From Thermoanaerobaculia bacterium (GTDB lineage: Bacteria; Acidobacteriota; Thermoanaerobaculia; Gp7-AA8), in assembly GCA_017883205.1 (NCBI GenBank), contig JADGNZ010000042.1:1-53578 (forward strand): DNA of 53,578 bases, given 5' to 3'. The notes under the pieces were generated by a model that saw nothing but the letters and a program-made list of their open reading frames with translations, was not told where the DNA came from and made no database searches. The position numbers were made by a program, and so were the translations under genes. This document shows, piece after piece, positions 24,277 to 32,451 of the stretch (within the stretch, counting starts at the first letter, position 1; each line of letters opens with the position of its first letter).

Positions 24277-25047
24277 ATGCCATCTCTCGATGAGCTGCTG
24301 ATCGATCACGAAACGATACGCCAGCTAGAGCCGGAGGAGATTGGTGCGCACCTGCTCGAACGCTTTCGCAATACCAGTCCGGAGGGTGGTACTGGCGCGA
24401 GCCTCCACAACTTCATCAATGGTCTTGGCCATCGCAGGAGCTTTACTCAGTTTGATCTTCCTCCCGATATTGAGACCAAACTAACTGAGGCGTGGCGGTG
24501 GCTGGCTCGCGAGGGATTCATAACGGAGGCTGCTCGGCAACAGGGCGATTTCTTCATCACGTCTCGTGGCAAACGTGCTCTTGAATCAGGCGTCCCCGCT
24601 TCCGCGTACCACAAGGTCCGGTTTCTCCCCCGTGAATTTCTTCACGCGTCGATCGCGCAACGAGTGTTCCCCGTCTTCCTGCGCGGTGACTACGATAACG
24701 CGGTGCTCATTGCCTTCCGCGAGGTCGAAATCGAGGTGCGTTCAGCTGCTTCGCTTCCCGAGACTGACTATGGGGTTCAGCTGATGCGCAGAGCGTTCGA
24801 TCCAAGCAGCGGCGCGCTCACCGACCAGAATCAGGAGAAGGGGGAGCGCGAAGCGCTTGCCAACTTGTTTGCTGGCGCTATCGGTTCCTACAAGAACGCA
24901 ACGAGTCATCGGCGCGTTGCACTTGATGCCCCTGAGGCGTCGGAGATGATCATTCTCGCCAGCCACCTGCTCCACATCGTAGATGAGCGGCTCCAACTGC
25001 GGACAAGCGCTGCGACCCCGACTCCCCCCGTGTCCTCGACACCCTGA
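24277..25047 (+). CDS. TIGR02391 family protein (Ymh-like)
   Basis: 256 residues from the ATG at 24277. The C-terminal half matches the TIGR02391/Ymh pattern: GDYDNAVLIAFREVEIEVR, a YGVQLMRRAFDP block, then ALANLFAGAIGSYKNATSHR and a HLLHIVDERL end. The N-terminal half resembles a winged-helix region (WRWLAREGFITEA and DFFITSRGKRAL). The family is common in mobile and defence-rich regions, next to restriction-like or abortive-infection genes, but no biochemical role is established to my knowledge. Here it stands alone in the repeat-rich accessory stretch. The ATG has no strong ribosome site. Confidence 0.8.
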   Translation: MPSLDELLIDHETIRQLEPEEIGAHLLERFRNTSPEGGTGASLHNFINGLGHRRSFTQFDLPPDIETKLTEAWRWLAREGFITEAARQQGDFFITSRGKRALESGVPASAYHKVRFLPREFLHASIAQRVFPVFLRGDYDNAVLIAFREVEIEVRSAASLPETDYGVQLMRRAFDPSSGALTDQNQEKGEREALANLFAGAIGSYKNATSHRRVALDAPEASEMIILASHLLHIVDERLQLRTSAATPTPPVSSTP

Positions 25048-25327
25048 TCATGTCGCGATCGCACTTCGTCGATCACACCACGACAGCAAGGACGAAGCAG
25101 AAGGGTCGGGGTGCAAGCATGGGACTGGCCTATTTAGAAACCGTATGCTCGCGACGGTTCGAATTTAGCTGGTGTGGTATCTAGCAGTTATTCGAACCAA
25201 TGGGCAGGGAACGGGTCTAAAGTCGCCAGGGAAGCGCCACGCGGGCACGCCTAGGGCCGGACCTTCGATCTCTGCTCTGGCTCGCCTCCACCCACCTAGA
25301 CCTGGACAGGGGCGGTGCCCTATCTAT
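25048..25327. other. Intergenic stretch before the pilT genes
   Basis: No gene seen. GGTTCGAAT at about 25155 looks like a tRNA T-loop, but the flanks cannot form the T-stem, so no tRNA is called. The region is lower in GC than its right neighbour. Confidence 0.4.
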
Positions 25328-26395
25328 CTACCCCGCCTTCTCCAGCAGATCCTTGAACTGCTCTTTGTCGATGGCTTTGTCGTAGGCGGCTCGGGCGGTC
25401 ACTTTGCCGGCTTCGAAGAGGCGGCGGATCGATGTGTCCATGTCGACCATTCCTTCGCGCACGCCGGTCTGAATCGCGGACGTGACCTGCGAGGTCTTTC
25501 CCTCGCGGATCATGTTGCCGATGGCGGGCGATGCGAAGAGGATCTCGAGGGCGGCGACGCGGCCGCCGCCGATTCTGGGCATGAGCTGCTGGGCGACGAC
25601 GCCGCGGATCGTTTCGCCGAGGACGTTGCGGACGCCTTCTTGCTCGGGGGCGGGGAAGACGCTGATGATGCGGTCCATCGTCTTGGCGGCGTTGTTCGTG
25701 TGCAGCGTGCCGAAGACGAGCGTTCCTCGCTCAGCCGCAGACAAGGCCATGGCGATCGTTTCGAGGTCGCGCATCTCGCCGACCAGGATCACGTCCGGGT
25801 CTTCGCGTCCCGCCGCTTTGAGCGCCTCGGCGAACGATTTCGCATGCGAGCCGACTTCGCGCTGATGCACGAGGCACTTCTTGTTCGGATGAACGAACTC
25901 GATCGGGTCTTCGATCGTGATGATGTGAAGACTGCGCGTCTCGTTGATCTCATCGATGATCGCGGCAAGCGTCGTCGACTTGCCAGAGCCGGTCGGGCCG
26001 GTGACGAGCACCAGGCCGCTGCGGATCGATGCAACACGGCGCACCTGCTCCGGCAAACCGAGCTGTTCGATGGTCATGATCTTGGTCGGGATGACGCGGA
26101 AGACCGCTCCGCCGCCGCGCTGCTGCCGGAAGAGATTCACCCGATAGCGCGCCTGACCCGGAATCTCGTAGGCTAAGTCGGCGTCGCCCGTTTGCAGGTA
26201 TTCCTCCCACAACCGTTCCGGCACAACTGGCTTCACCAACTCCGTGAAATCGGCTTCGGTGAGCGTGCGGTAGCGGATCGACTCCATCGTCCCCGAGGCG
26301 CGCAGCATCGGCGGACGGCCGACGGTCAGATGAAAATCCGACGCGCCGCGGTCGTTCATCAGCTTGAGGAAGCGGTCGATTTTCTGGATCGCCAT
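25328..26395 (-). CDS. pilT: Type IV pilus retraction ATPase PilT
   Basis: 355 residues, the normal length for PilT. PilT is the hexameric cytoplasmic motor that depolymerises type IV pili and drives twitching motility. Visible are the N-terminal PAS-like part (GASDFHLTVGRPP), Walker A GPTGSGKST (133-141), the Asp box IEDPIEFVH, Walker B VILVGEMRD (202-210), the His box GTLHTNNA, and the C-terminal PilT motif AIGNMIREGK (291-300). The start overlaps by one base the stop of the HEAT-PilT gene upstream (TAATG), so both are one transcription unit. No pilin or assembly genes lie in the window. Confidence 0.95.
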   Translation of the reverse strand: MAIQKIDRFLKLMNDRGASDFHLTVGRPPMLRASGTMESIRYRTLTEADFTELVKPVVPERLWEEYLQTGDADLAYEIPGQARYRVNLFRQQRGGGAVFRVIPTKIMTIEQLGLPEQVRRVASIRSGLVLVTGPTGSGKSTTLAAIIDEINETRSLHIITIEDPIEFVHPNKKCLVHQREVGSHAKSFAEALKAAGREDPDVILVGEMRDLETIAMALSAAERGTLVFGTLHTNNAAKTMDRIISVFPAPEQEGVRNVLGETIRGVVAQQLMPRIGGGRVAALEILFASPAIGNMIREGKTSQVTSAIQTGVREGMVDMDTSIRRLFEAGKVTARAAYDKAIDKEQFKDLLEKAG

Positions 26396-28899
26396 TACGC
26401 TCTGCCTCGGGCCACAAACTCCGCGCTGACCATCGACTCGAAGTCTTCCTTCTTCAGCGCGGCCATGTAGGCGGTCTCCGGAGAGATCTGGTCGCGGCGG
26501 AGAAGGTCTTTCAGCGCCTCGTCGAACGTTTGCATTCCCTGCGAGCGGCCGATCTGCATCGCCGAGTAAATCTGGTACGTCTTCTCGTCGCGGATCATTG
26601 TGCCGATGTTGCCCGTCCCTTTGAGGATCTCGAAAGCCGCGACCTGCTTGCGTCCTTCCTTCCCCGGCAGCAGACGCTGTGCGATGCAGTACTTGAGCGA
26701 CTCGGAGAGCGACGCGCGGATCTGCGGCTGCTCGTCGGCGGGAAAACTGGAGAGGATGCGGTCGATCGCTTTGGGAGCGCTGGTCGAGTTGAGCGTGCCG
26801 AGGACGATGTGGCCGGTCTCGGCGGCCGTGAGCGCGAGCGAGATCGACTCATTGTCGCGCAGCTCGCCGATCACGATCACATCGGGGTCTTCGCGCAACG
26901 CCGCGCGCAACGCGCGCGCGAACGAGCCGGTGTGAGTGCCCACCTCGCGCTGGTTGACGAGGCAGTTCTTGAAGGGATGCACGAACTCGACCGGATCCTC
27001 CATCGTCAGGACGTGATCCTTACGCGTTTCGTTGAAGAGATTGACGAGAGCGGCCAGGGTGGTCGACTTCCCCGAGCCGGACGGACCGCAGATGAGCACG
27101 AGGCCCTGGTGATAGTCGGAGATCTCCGCGAGATGAAGTGGCAGCCCGAGGTCGACGATGGTCGGCGGCTGATCCGGAATCACGCGAAAGACGGCGTTGT
27201 AGCCGCGATGATCGAAGAAGACGTTGGCGCGGTAACGTCCACCCTGTGGAATGACGTAGCAGAAGTCCACCTGGTGCAACGCCTCCAGCGTCGTCCACTG
27301 CTTCTCGGTCAGCACTTCCTTCAGCATCGACGCGGTCTGCTCCGCGGTGAACGGCTCGCCCTGGGCGCGCAGCAAATCGGCTGCAAGCCGGACGATCGGA
27401 GGCTGCCCAACCGCGAGGTGAAAGTCGGACGCGCCCTGATTGCGCGTCACGATCAACATCGTGTTGAGCTTCGGCTCGCCCTGCGAGCTCGATACGGCGA
27501 GAGCGGTCTTGCGAATGGCGTCGACCTGACCCTGCGACGTCCGATCGGTCACTGCGAGCTCGTCGAGAATCTCGACGGCGTGGGTGCGCACGCCGCGATC
27601 GGGATCGTTCTGCGCGATGCTCGTCAGCGCATTGCGCACCTGCGGGTGCTTGAAGTTCCGGAGCGCCAGCATCACTTCGATGCGCACGTCCGGCGACGGA
27701 TCGGCCAGCATCTTGCCGAGAGCGGGCAACGCGCGCGGGTCGGCAATGCGGCCAATCGCTTCGACCGCCGCCCACTTCACGTCGGGATCGCCGAGAACGC
27801 CGACCAGAGCCTCCACGGCACGCGGATCTTTCAAACGGCCGAGGGTGTCGGCGGCGGAGATGCGGATCCACCAATCGGCATCGCGCAGCAACTCGATCGT
27901 CGCCGGCACGATGCGGACATCCTCAAAAACGCCGGCGACCGCCATAGCGCCGGAGCGGGTGTCGGGATCGGGATCGTGGAGCAGCTCGATGACCGGCTCG
28001 ACGAGCGCACTGCCGAAGTCGCGCAGCGACTCGAGAGTCCGGTCGCGAACGAAGCCCGCCAGGCTGCTCGAAAAGCGGATGTAGCGTTTGATCACACCCG
28101 CAGGATCACCGATGCCGAGCAGGATCTTCAGGATGGAGGTCCGCGTCGCGGCGTCGCCCGAGGCAAGTCCGGGAAGGATCTTGTCCGCGAATGCAGCGCC
28201 CTGCCCTGCCGCCGCGCGCGTGATCGCCTCGACGATGATCTGTTGCAGACCGTAGCCGGAGCTCGGGAGAGCCTCGATCAGCAGATCGAGTGATTGCTGC
28301 GGCGCGCGGGAGGCCAGAATCTCAATGGCCTTGTCGCGTACGGCGTGCTCGGACTCGACGGCGAAACGGCGCCAGCGCTTGATGGCTTTGTCATCGAGCT
28401 CACCGGTAGCGAGTTTGTTGAGAAACGGCATGCGCTCGTCGGCAGGGCCCGCAGCGGCGAGCTGCCAGAGCAGCGGCTCTATCTGCCTTGTCACCGGCGC
28501 CTCGGCGAGAACGCGGCGCGTGGCCTCCTGCAGCTCGCGCCACTCTTTCGTCTCTTTCGCCGGCGGTGCGAGGAGCTGCACGAAGCGGGCATCGAGCCCA
28601 GTCAGTCCGAGCGAGAAGAGCGACGCCGAGGCCGCGCGCAACGCCTGATCGGGCTTGCCTTTCGACTCGCCGAGGAATTGGTCGAGCGTCTCCGCATCGC
28701 GAATGCGCGTGAGCACGCGCACCGCCGTGTCGCGGAGAGCGCGGTCGGGACGGAACAGCATCCACACGACGTCGCGGGCGCGCAGGCCGTCCGCCGCTTC
28801 GACGCGGCCGAGCAGCACATCGCGGTCTTCCTGCGTCGCGTAGGTCTTCGCAGCGAGACTCTTCAACGCCTCGCTGACGGCAGAAGAAAACAGGGCCAT
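26395..28899 (-). CDS. HEAT-repeat protein fused to a PilT/PilU-type ATPase
   Basis: 834 residues, more than twice the length of PilT. Residues ~1-470 are alpha-helical HEAT-type repeats; the clearest run is LLHDPDPDTRSGAMAVAG, LLRDADWWIRISAADTLGRL, DPDVKWAAVEAIGRIADPRA and SPDVRIEVMLALRNF. From ~475 a complete PilT-like ATPase follows: ASDFHLAVGQPP, Walker A GPSGSGKST (605-613), MEDPVEFVHP, Walker B VIVIGELRD. The His box is changed: where PilT has TLHTN this protein reads TLNSTS. The PilT-type C-terminal motif reads IGTMIRDEK. I infer an accessory (PilU-like) motor that docks on a partner through the HEAT array. It precedes pilT with one-base overlap. No strong ribosome site was found, so the start is uncertain. 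Confidence 0.88.
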   Translation of the reverse strand: MALFSSAVSEALKSLAAKTYATQEDRDVLLGRVEAADGLRARDVVWMLFRPDRALRDTAVRVLTRIRDAETLDQFLGESKGKPDQALRAASASLFSLGLTGLDARFVQLLAPPAKETKEWRELQEATRRVLAEAPVTRQIEPLLWQLAAAGPADERMPFLNKLATGELDDKAIKRWRRFAVESEHAVRDKAIEILASRAPQQSLDLLIEALPSSGYGLQQIIVEAITRAAAGQGAAFADKILPGLASGDAATRTSILKILLGIGDPAGVIKRYIRFSSSLAGFVRDRTLESLRDFGSALVEPVIELLHDPDPDTRSGAMAVAGVFEDVRIVPATIELLRDADWWIRISAADTLGRLKDPRAVEALVGVLGDPDVKWAAVEAIGRIADPRALPALGKMLADPSPDVRIEVMLALRNFKHPQVRNALTSIAQNDPDRGVRTHAVEILDELAVTDRTSQGQVDAIRKTALAVSSSQGEPKLNTMLIVTRNQGASDFHLAVGQPPIVRLAADLLRAQGEPFTAEQTASMLKEVLTEKQWTTLEALHQVDFCYVIPQGGRYRANVFFDHRGYNAVFRVIPDQPPTIVDLGLPLHLAEISDYHQGLVLICGPSGSGKSTTLAALVNLFNETRKDHVLTMEDPVEFVHPFKNCLVNQREVGTHTGSFARALRAALREDPDVIVIGELRDNESISLALTAAETGHIVLGTLNSTSAPKAIDRILSSFPADEQPQIRASLSESLKYCIAQRLLPGKEGRKQVAAFEILKGTGNIGTMIRDEKTYQIYSAMQIGRSQGMQTFDEALKDLLRRDQISPETAYMAALKKEDFESMVSAEFVARGRA

Positions 28900-28992
28900 G
28901 GACGGGCGAAGTGTACAACGGTGCTGACGCGGCGAAATCCGTCAGGCGAACCGGCGATGCTCGGGAGCGCCATCCCCGAACACTTCAGGCGA

Positions 28993-29068
28993 AGAGACAG
29001 GAGATCAGAGATCAGAGATCAGGTGAAGATCCAACGTGCTTCCTCTTGATCTCTAATCTCTTGTCTCT
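28993..29068. repeat. GATCAGAGATCAG-type hairpin repeat (family E)
   Basis: The left arm has AGAGACAGG then repeated AGATCAG; the right arm has TTGATCTCTAATCTC and ends TTGTCTCT. It lies in the gap upstream of the HEAT-PilT gene and downstream of the small secreted gene on the same strand, where it could terminate the latter's transcript. Confidence 0.8.
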
Positions 29069-29111
29069 GGACGTCGAAGGATGACACCACTCCGCCCTAC
29101 GTCAACGCCGC

Positions 29112-29594
29112 CTACTTTAACGCCGCCACGAACGTCGCGTCATACGTGAACGACATCGTGTTCGTCTTCACGCGGAGCGAGGAGACGGAACCGCCGATCG
29201 TGCCCGAGTCGCCCTTGTGAGGTTTGTACTCGTAGTCGGCAATCCCCTCGAAGTAGCCGCCATCGTAGTTGCCGGTCGGATGCTGGATGGCAACGTGCCC
29301 GACACGCCCCTGTTTGTCGACACAGATGATCACGCCGTTCAGATCGCCGGGAAGCGTGTCGTCGAGATCCGTGAGCTTGGTGCCGTCCGGAAGGGCCCGG
29401 TCCGTGAGGATGATGCGGGTCATTTCGTTGCGGTCGGTGAGCTGGTTCTTCTGCTTCGCGATCGCATACGCAAAGTTGAGCTGGTACTTCACGCCATCGA
29501 TGACAAGAGCGCCCTCCGCGTGGCCGGCATCGACCGCCGCCGCAGGTAGCGCGATGAGAACGAGCAGAAGAACTGCCCCGAGAACATGACGCAT
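29112..29594 (-). CDS. Small secreted protein of unknown function
   Basis: 160 residues. The start at 29592-29594 follows GGGAGGTG; longer versions of the frame run into repeat sequence and are rejected. Residues 1-20 are a signal peptide ending PAAA. The mature part alternates beta-like segments (GALVIDGVKYQLNFAYAIA, MTRIILTDRALP, LNGVIICVDKQGRV) and ends with TMSFTYDATFVAAL. I do not recognise the family. A single transcription unit is likely, with hairpin repeats on both sides. Confidence 0.75.
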   Translation of the reverse strand: MRHVLGAVLLLVLIALPAAAVDAGHAEGALVIDGVKYQLNFAYAIAKQKNQLTDRNEMTRIILTDRALPDGTKLTDLDDTLPGDLNGVIICVDKQGRVGHVAIQHPTGNYDGGYFEGIADYEYKPHKGDSGTIGGSVSSLRVKTNTMSFTYDATFVAALK

Positions 29595-29635
29595 GACACA
29601 CCTCCCTGTGATCCGAGATGGGGAGTGTAGCATCG

Positions 29636-29690
29636 GGTGCGGGGGGAGTGGGGAGTGGGATTTCAGGGATCGGGGATCGGGTGTCGGAGC
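29636..29690. repeat. GGGGAGTGGGG/GGGTGTCGG repeat, one arm (family F)
   Basis: G-rich units (GGGGAGTGGGGAGTGGG, then GGGATCGGGGATCGGGTG) upstream of the small secreted gene. Only one arm is obvious. Related two-arm copies occur inside the M56 gene and upstream of the 39095 receptor. Confidence 0.65.
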
Positions 29691-29956
29691 TGCGTGCCGT
29701 GGCGGGACACCGACGCCGGCCGTGGGCCCGCATCGCCCGGCCGCTTCCTCCTCCCGAATAAAAGCGGCGCTGGGGCGCGTTCCCACCGGATGGCGCATCG
29801 CCCCGGTCCGTTGGATTGGCTGGTGTGCGCCGGCCCTGCATACGATCCCGGATCGGCCTCAACGCCGCTCGGATCAATCCACCGAACCTTCAATCGCGGA
29901 CGTGCTCGTTACTCACATTCCAGCGCGCCGCAAACGAAAGAAAGAGAGTCATCAAC

Positions 29957-31405
29957 GTGCCATTTTCCTCATTCGGGCTTCACGCCGATCTTCTGCGCGG
30001 AGTCCAGGAGCTCGGATTCACCCGCCCCACACCGATTCAGAACGACGCCATCCCGCCGGCCGTTGCCGGAAAAGACGTCCTCGCCTGCGCCATGACCGGC
30101 AGCGGCAAGAGCGCGGCGTTCCTGCTGCCGATTCTCAATAAGCTGATCGGCAAGAAGCGCGGAACCACGCGCGCCCTCATCCTCACACCGACGCGCGAGC
30201 TGGCGGCGCAGATCGATGAGCACTTGCGCGATCTGGCCGTTCACACTCCCCTCTCTGGCGCAGCAGTCTACGGCGGCGTCGGCGCGGGACCACAGGAGCA
30301 CGCCTTCCGCAACGGCGTCGACGTGATCGTCGCCACGCCCGGCCGGCTGCTCGATCATTTTCAGTATTCGTACGCCAAGCTCGAAGGGCTCGAGATCCTC
30401 GTGCTCGACGAGGCCGACCGGATGCTCGACATGGGATTTCTCCCTGACATTCGCCGCGTGCTGAAACATCTGCCCACGAAACGCCAGACGTTGTTCTTCT
30501 CGGCGACCATGCCCGCGGCGATCGTCGAGCTGTCGCGCGAGATGCTCAAGAATCCGGTCACCATCGCCATCGAGCGAAAGTCGTTGCCGGCCACCGGCAT
30601 CACGCAATCAGTCTTTCCGGTCTCGCAGGATCTGAAGATGCCGCTTCTGCAGGCGCTCCTCGATCGCGGCGAAGTCGAGAACGCCATCATCTTCACGCGG
30701 ACGAAGCATCGGGCCAACCGCGTGTACGAACAGCTCGAGCGCAACAAGGTCAAGGTCGCACGCATCCACGGAAACCGCAGCCAGGTGCAGCGCACCGACG
30801 CGCTGGCCGGGTTCAAGTCGGGGCGTTATCGCATCCTCGTGGCCACTGACATCGCCGCGCGCGGCATCGACGTCGAGGCGCTCTCGCATGTGGTGAATTT
30901 CGACGTTCCGAACATGCCTGAGGATTACATTCACCGCGTCGGCCGCACCGCGCGCGCCGAACTGACGGGCGACGCCATCACGTTCGTGGCGCCGGACGAA
31001 GAGAACGATCTTCGCGCCATCGAGCGCGCCATCAGCAAGCGGCTGCCGCGCATCACGCTCCCCGATTTCGATTACAAACAGAAGCCGGCGGAGAAGTTGG
31101 AGATCCCGATCCAGGAGCGCATCGCTGCGATTCGCGCGAAGAAAGCCGAGGATCGGGCACGGGCGAAAGCGAAACTGGAGAGAAAAGGTGCAGGCTCAGG
31201 CCACGCTGCCGCACCGTCACGCCAGCCGCAGCGCAACACCGGCCGCGCTCCGGCTGCAAACTCAGGACGCGGACCGCAGCGCGGGGCGGCACCGAGTCAT
31301 TCCGCAGGGCGTGGTCCGTCATCCGCACCTGCCCATCGCCGGCCCGCATCGCCGTCGAGTAACCGTCCGGGCAATTCTCCATCCGGCAACCGGCGGCGTC
31401 CGTGA
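29957..31405 (+). CDS. DEAD-box RNA helicase, RhlE-like
   Basis: 482 residues from a GTG at 29957 that opens with VPFSSFGLHADLL, the usual beginning of the Q-motif region; upstream in-frame sequence has no helicase homology. GAGAG lies upstream. Motifs in order: Q motif GFTRPTPIQNDAIP, I AMTGSGKS, Ia TPTRELAAQ, II VLDEADRMLDMGF, III SAT, IV AIIFTRTKHRA, V ATDIAARGIDVE, VI HRVGRTAR. After ~residue 375 a basic, Gly/Pro/Arg/Ser-rich disordered tail follows, common in RhlE-type helicases and useful for RNA binding. These enzymes unwind RNA in ribosome assembly and decay. The stop overlaps the GTG of the next gene. Confidence 0.93.
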   Translation: MPFSSFGLHADLLRGVQELGFTRPTPIQNDAIPPAVAGKDVLACAMTGSGKSAAFLLPILNKLIGKKRGTTRALILTPTRELAAQIDEHLRDLAVHTPLSGAAVYGGVGAGPQEHAFRNGVDVIVATPGRLLDHFQYSYAKLEGLEILVLDEADRMLDMGFLPDIRRVLKHLPTKRQTLFFSATMPAAIVELSREMLKNPVTIAIERKSLPATGITQSVFPVSQDLKMPLLQALLDRGEVENAIIFTRTKHRANRVYEQLERNKVKVARIHGNRSQVQRTDALAGFKSGRYRILVATDIAARGIDVEALSHVVNFDVPNMPEDYIHRVGRTARAELTGDAITFVAPDEENDLRAIERAISKRLPRITLPDFDYKQKPAEKLEIPIQERIAAIRAKKAEDRARAKAKLERKGAGSGHAAAPSRQPQRNTGRAPAANSGRGPQRGAAPSHSAGRGPSSAPAHRRPASPSSNRPGNSPSGNRRRP

Positions 31406-32037
31406 AGGTCCTGATCTTTGGCGCGACCGGTTCGGCGGGCGGCAGTGTTCTGCGCGCCTGCCTTGCGTCATCGATCGTCGATGACGTTCGCACGATCACG
31501 CGAAAGCCGTTGTCACTCGATCATCCGAAGCTTCACTCATTCGTACACGGCGACTTCCTCGATTTCTCGCCAGTCGCTGCGGCCTTCGATGATATCGACG
31601 CGCTCCTTTTCTGCCTCGGCGTATCGGCGACGAAGGTTTCGAGCGACGAATACCGGCGCATCACCCACGACTATGCGATGGCCGCGGCGAACCTGCTGAA
31701 AACTCACAGCCCGCAAGCAGCCTTTCATTTCATCAGCGGCCAGGGCACGCGTCCCGGCAGCAAGATCATGTGGTCGCGCGTCAAAGGCGAGACCGAAAAC
31801 GATCTGATGGAGCTCGTCGGAGCGGTCTGCTGGCGTCCCGCCGCGATCGACGGCGAGCCGGTCGGTACGTACAGGATGCTGCAACCGTTCTACCGTCTGC
31901 TTCGCCCCTTTCGCAGCCTCTACATCGGCGGCCAGGATCTCGGCCGCGCGATGCTTCAAGCGACGATCGAGAAGATGCGCCGCCGCGTGATCGAGAATCG
32001 CGAGATTCGCGAGATCGCGGAGCGGGCGAAGGTTTAG
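31402..32037 (+). CDS. NAD(P)-binding Rossmann-fold protein (atypical SDR/epimerase-like)
   Basis: 211 residues from a GTG that overlaps the helicase stop (GTGA), so it is translationally coupled. The N-terminus VLIFGATGSAGGSVLRA is the GxxGxxG dinucleotide-binding loop of the NAD(P)H-binding/atypical SDR family. FHFISGQGTRPGS and a conserved RPAAIDGEP block follow. There is no clear YxxxK catalytic pair, which fits the NmrA/HTATIP2-like subgroup rather than a classical dehydrogenase. It is cytoplasmic. The link with an RNA helicase is positional; I cannot infer a joint function. Confidence 0.82.
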   Translation: MKVLIFGATGSAGGSVLRACLASSIVDDVRTITRKPLSLDHPKLHSFVHGDFLDFSPVAAAFDDIDALLFCLGVSATKVSSDEYRRITHDYAMAAANLLKTHSPQAAFHFISGQGTRPGSKIMWSRVKGETENDLMELVGAVCWRPAAIDGEPVGTYRMLQPFYRLLRPFRSLYIGGQDLGRAMLQATIEKMRRRVIENREIREIAERAKV

Positions 32038-32124
32038 TTCGGGCGGTTGCGGGGCACGGGTTGTGCGTCGCGGGATTGCGCGGTCGCGTTCTCACTCTCC
32101 ATCTGAACCTTCGCCACGCACTAA

Positions 32125-32322
32125 CATCGAGCGCCTTCTCCCCTCGTGCTTTTCGAGGGGAGAAGGTGCCGGAGGCGGATGAGGGGTGTCGCGCAATCGA
32201 CGGGCATGAGGTTATGGCCGCGCGTGAAATCAAGGCGCTGTTCGCCGCGTAAGTCAAACGCCCCCTCATCCGGCTTCGCCACCTTCTCCCCCACAAAAGC
32301 GTGGGGGAGAAGGCGCTCGATT
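32125..32322. repeat. REP-like inverted doublet (family C, copies 3 and 4)
   Basis: Copy 3 (32125-32190) reads forward, copy 4 (32260-32322) reads backward, with a ~70-base core between them. The core resembles the cores of the doublets near 53.1-53.5 kb. The whole interval 32038-32451 contains no gene. Confidence 0.9.
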
Positions 32323-32451
32323 GAAGTGCGGCGCGCGATCAACTTCGCGTATGGAACCGATGCCCTGTTAACCAAAACCGGCCTGAACCGTAGTACAAGA
32401 TCACACGCGCTGCGCTCATCGAGCCGGCGACTCCCGGTTCAGGAGCGAACA

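Noticed and set aside
25130-25180. tRNA gene or tRNA-derived attachment site
   Set aside because: GGTTCGAAT is present, but the five bases on either side do not pair and no acceptor or anticodon stem can be drawn.
26530-28293. A 587-residue plus-strand open frame
   Set aside because: It is antisense to the HEAT-PilT gene and has the same shadow composition (Arg/Asp/Gly/His-rich) without motifs.
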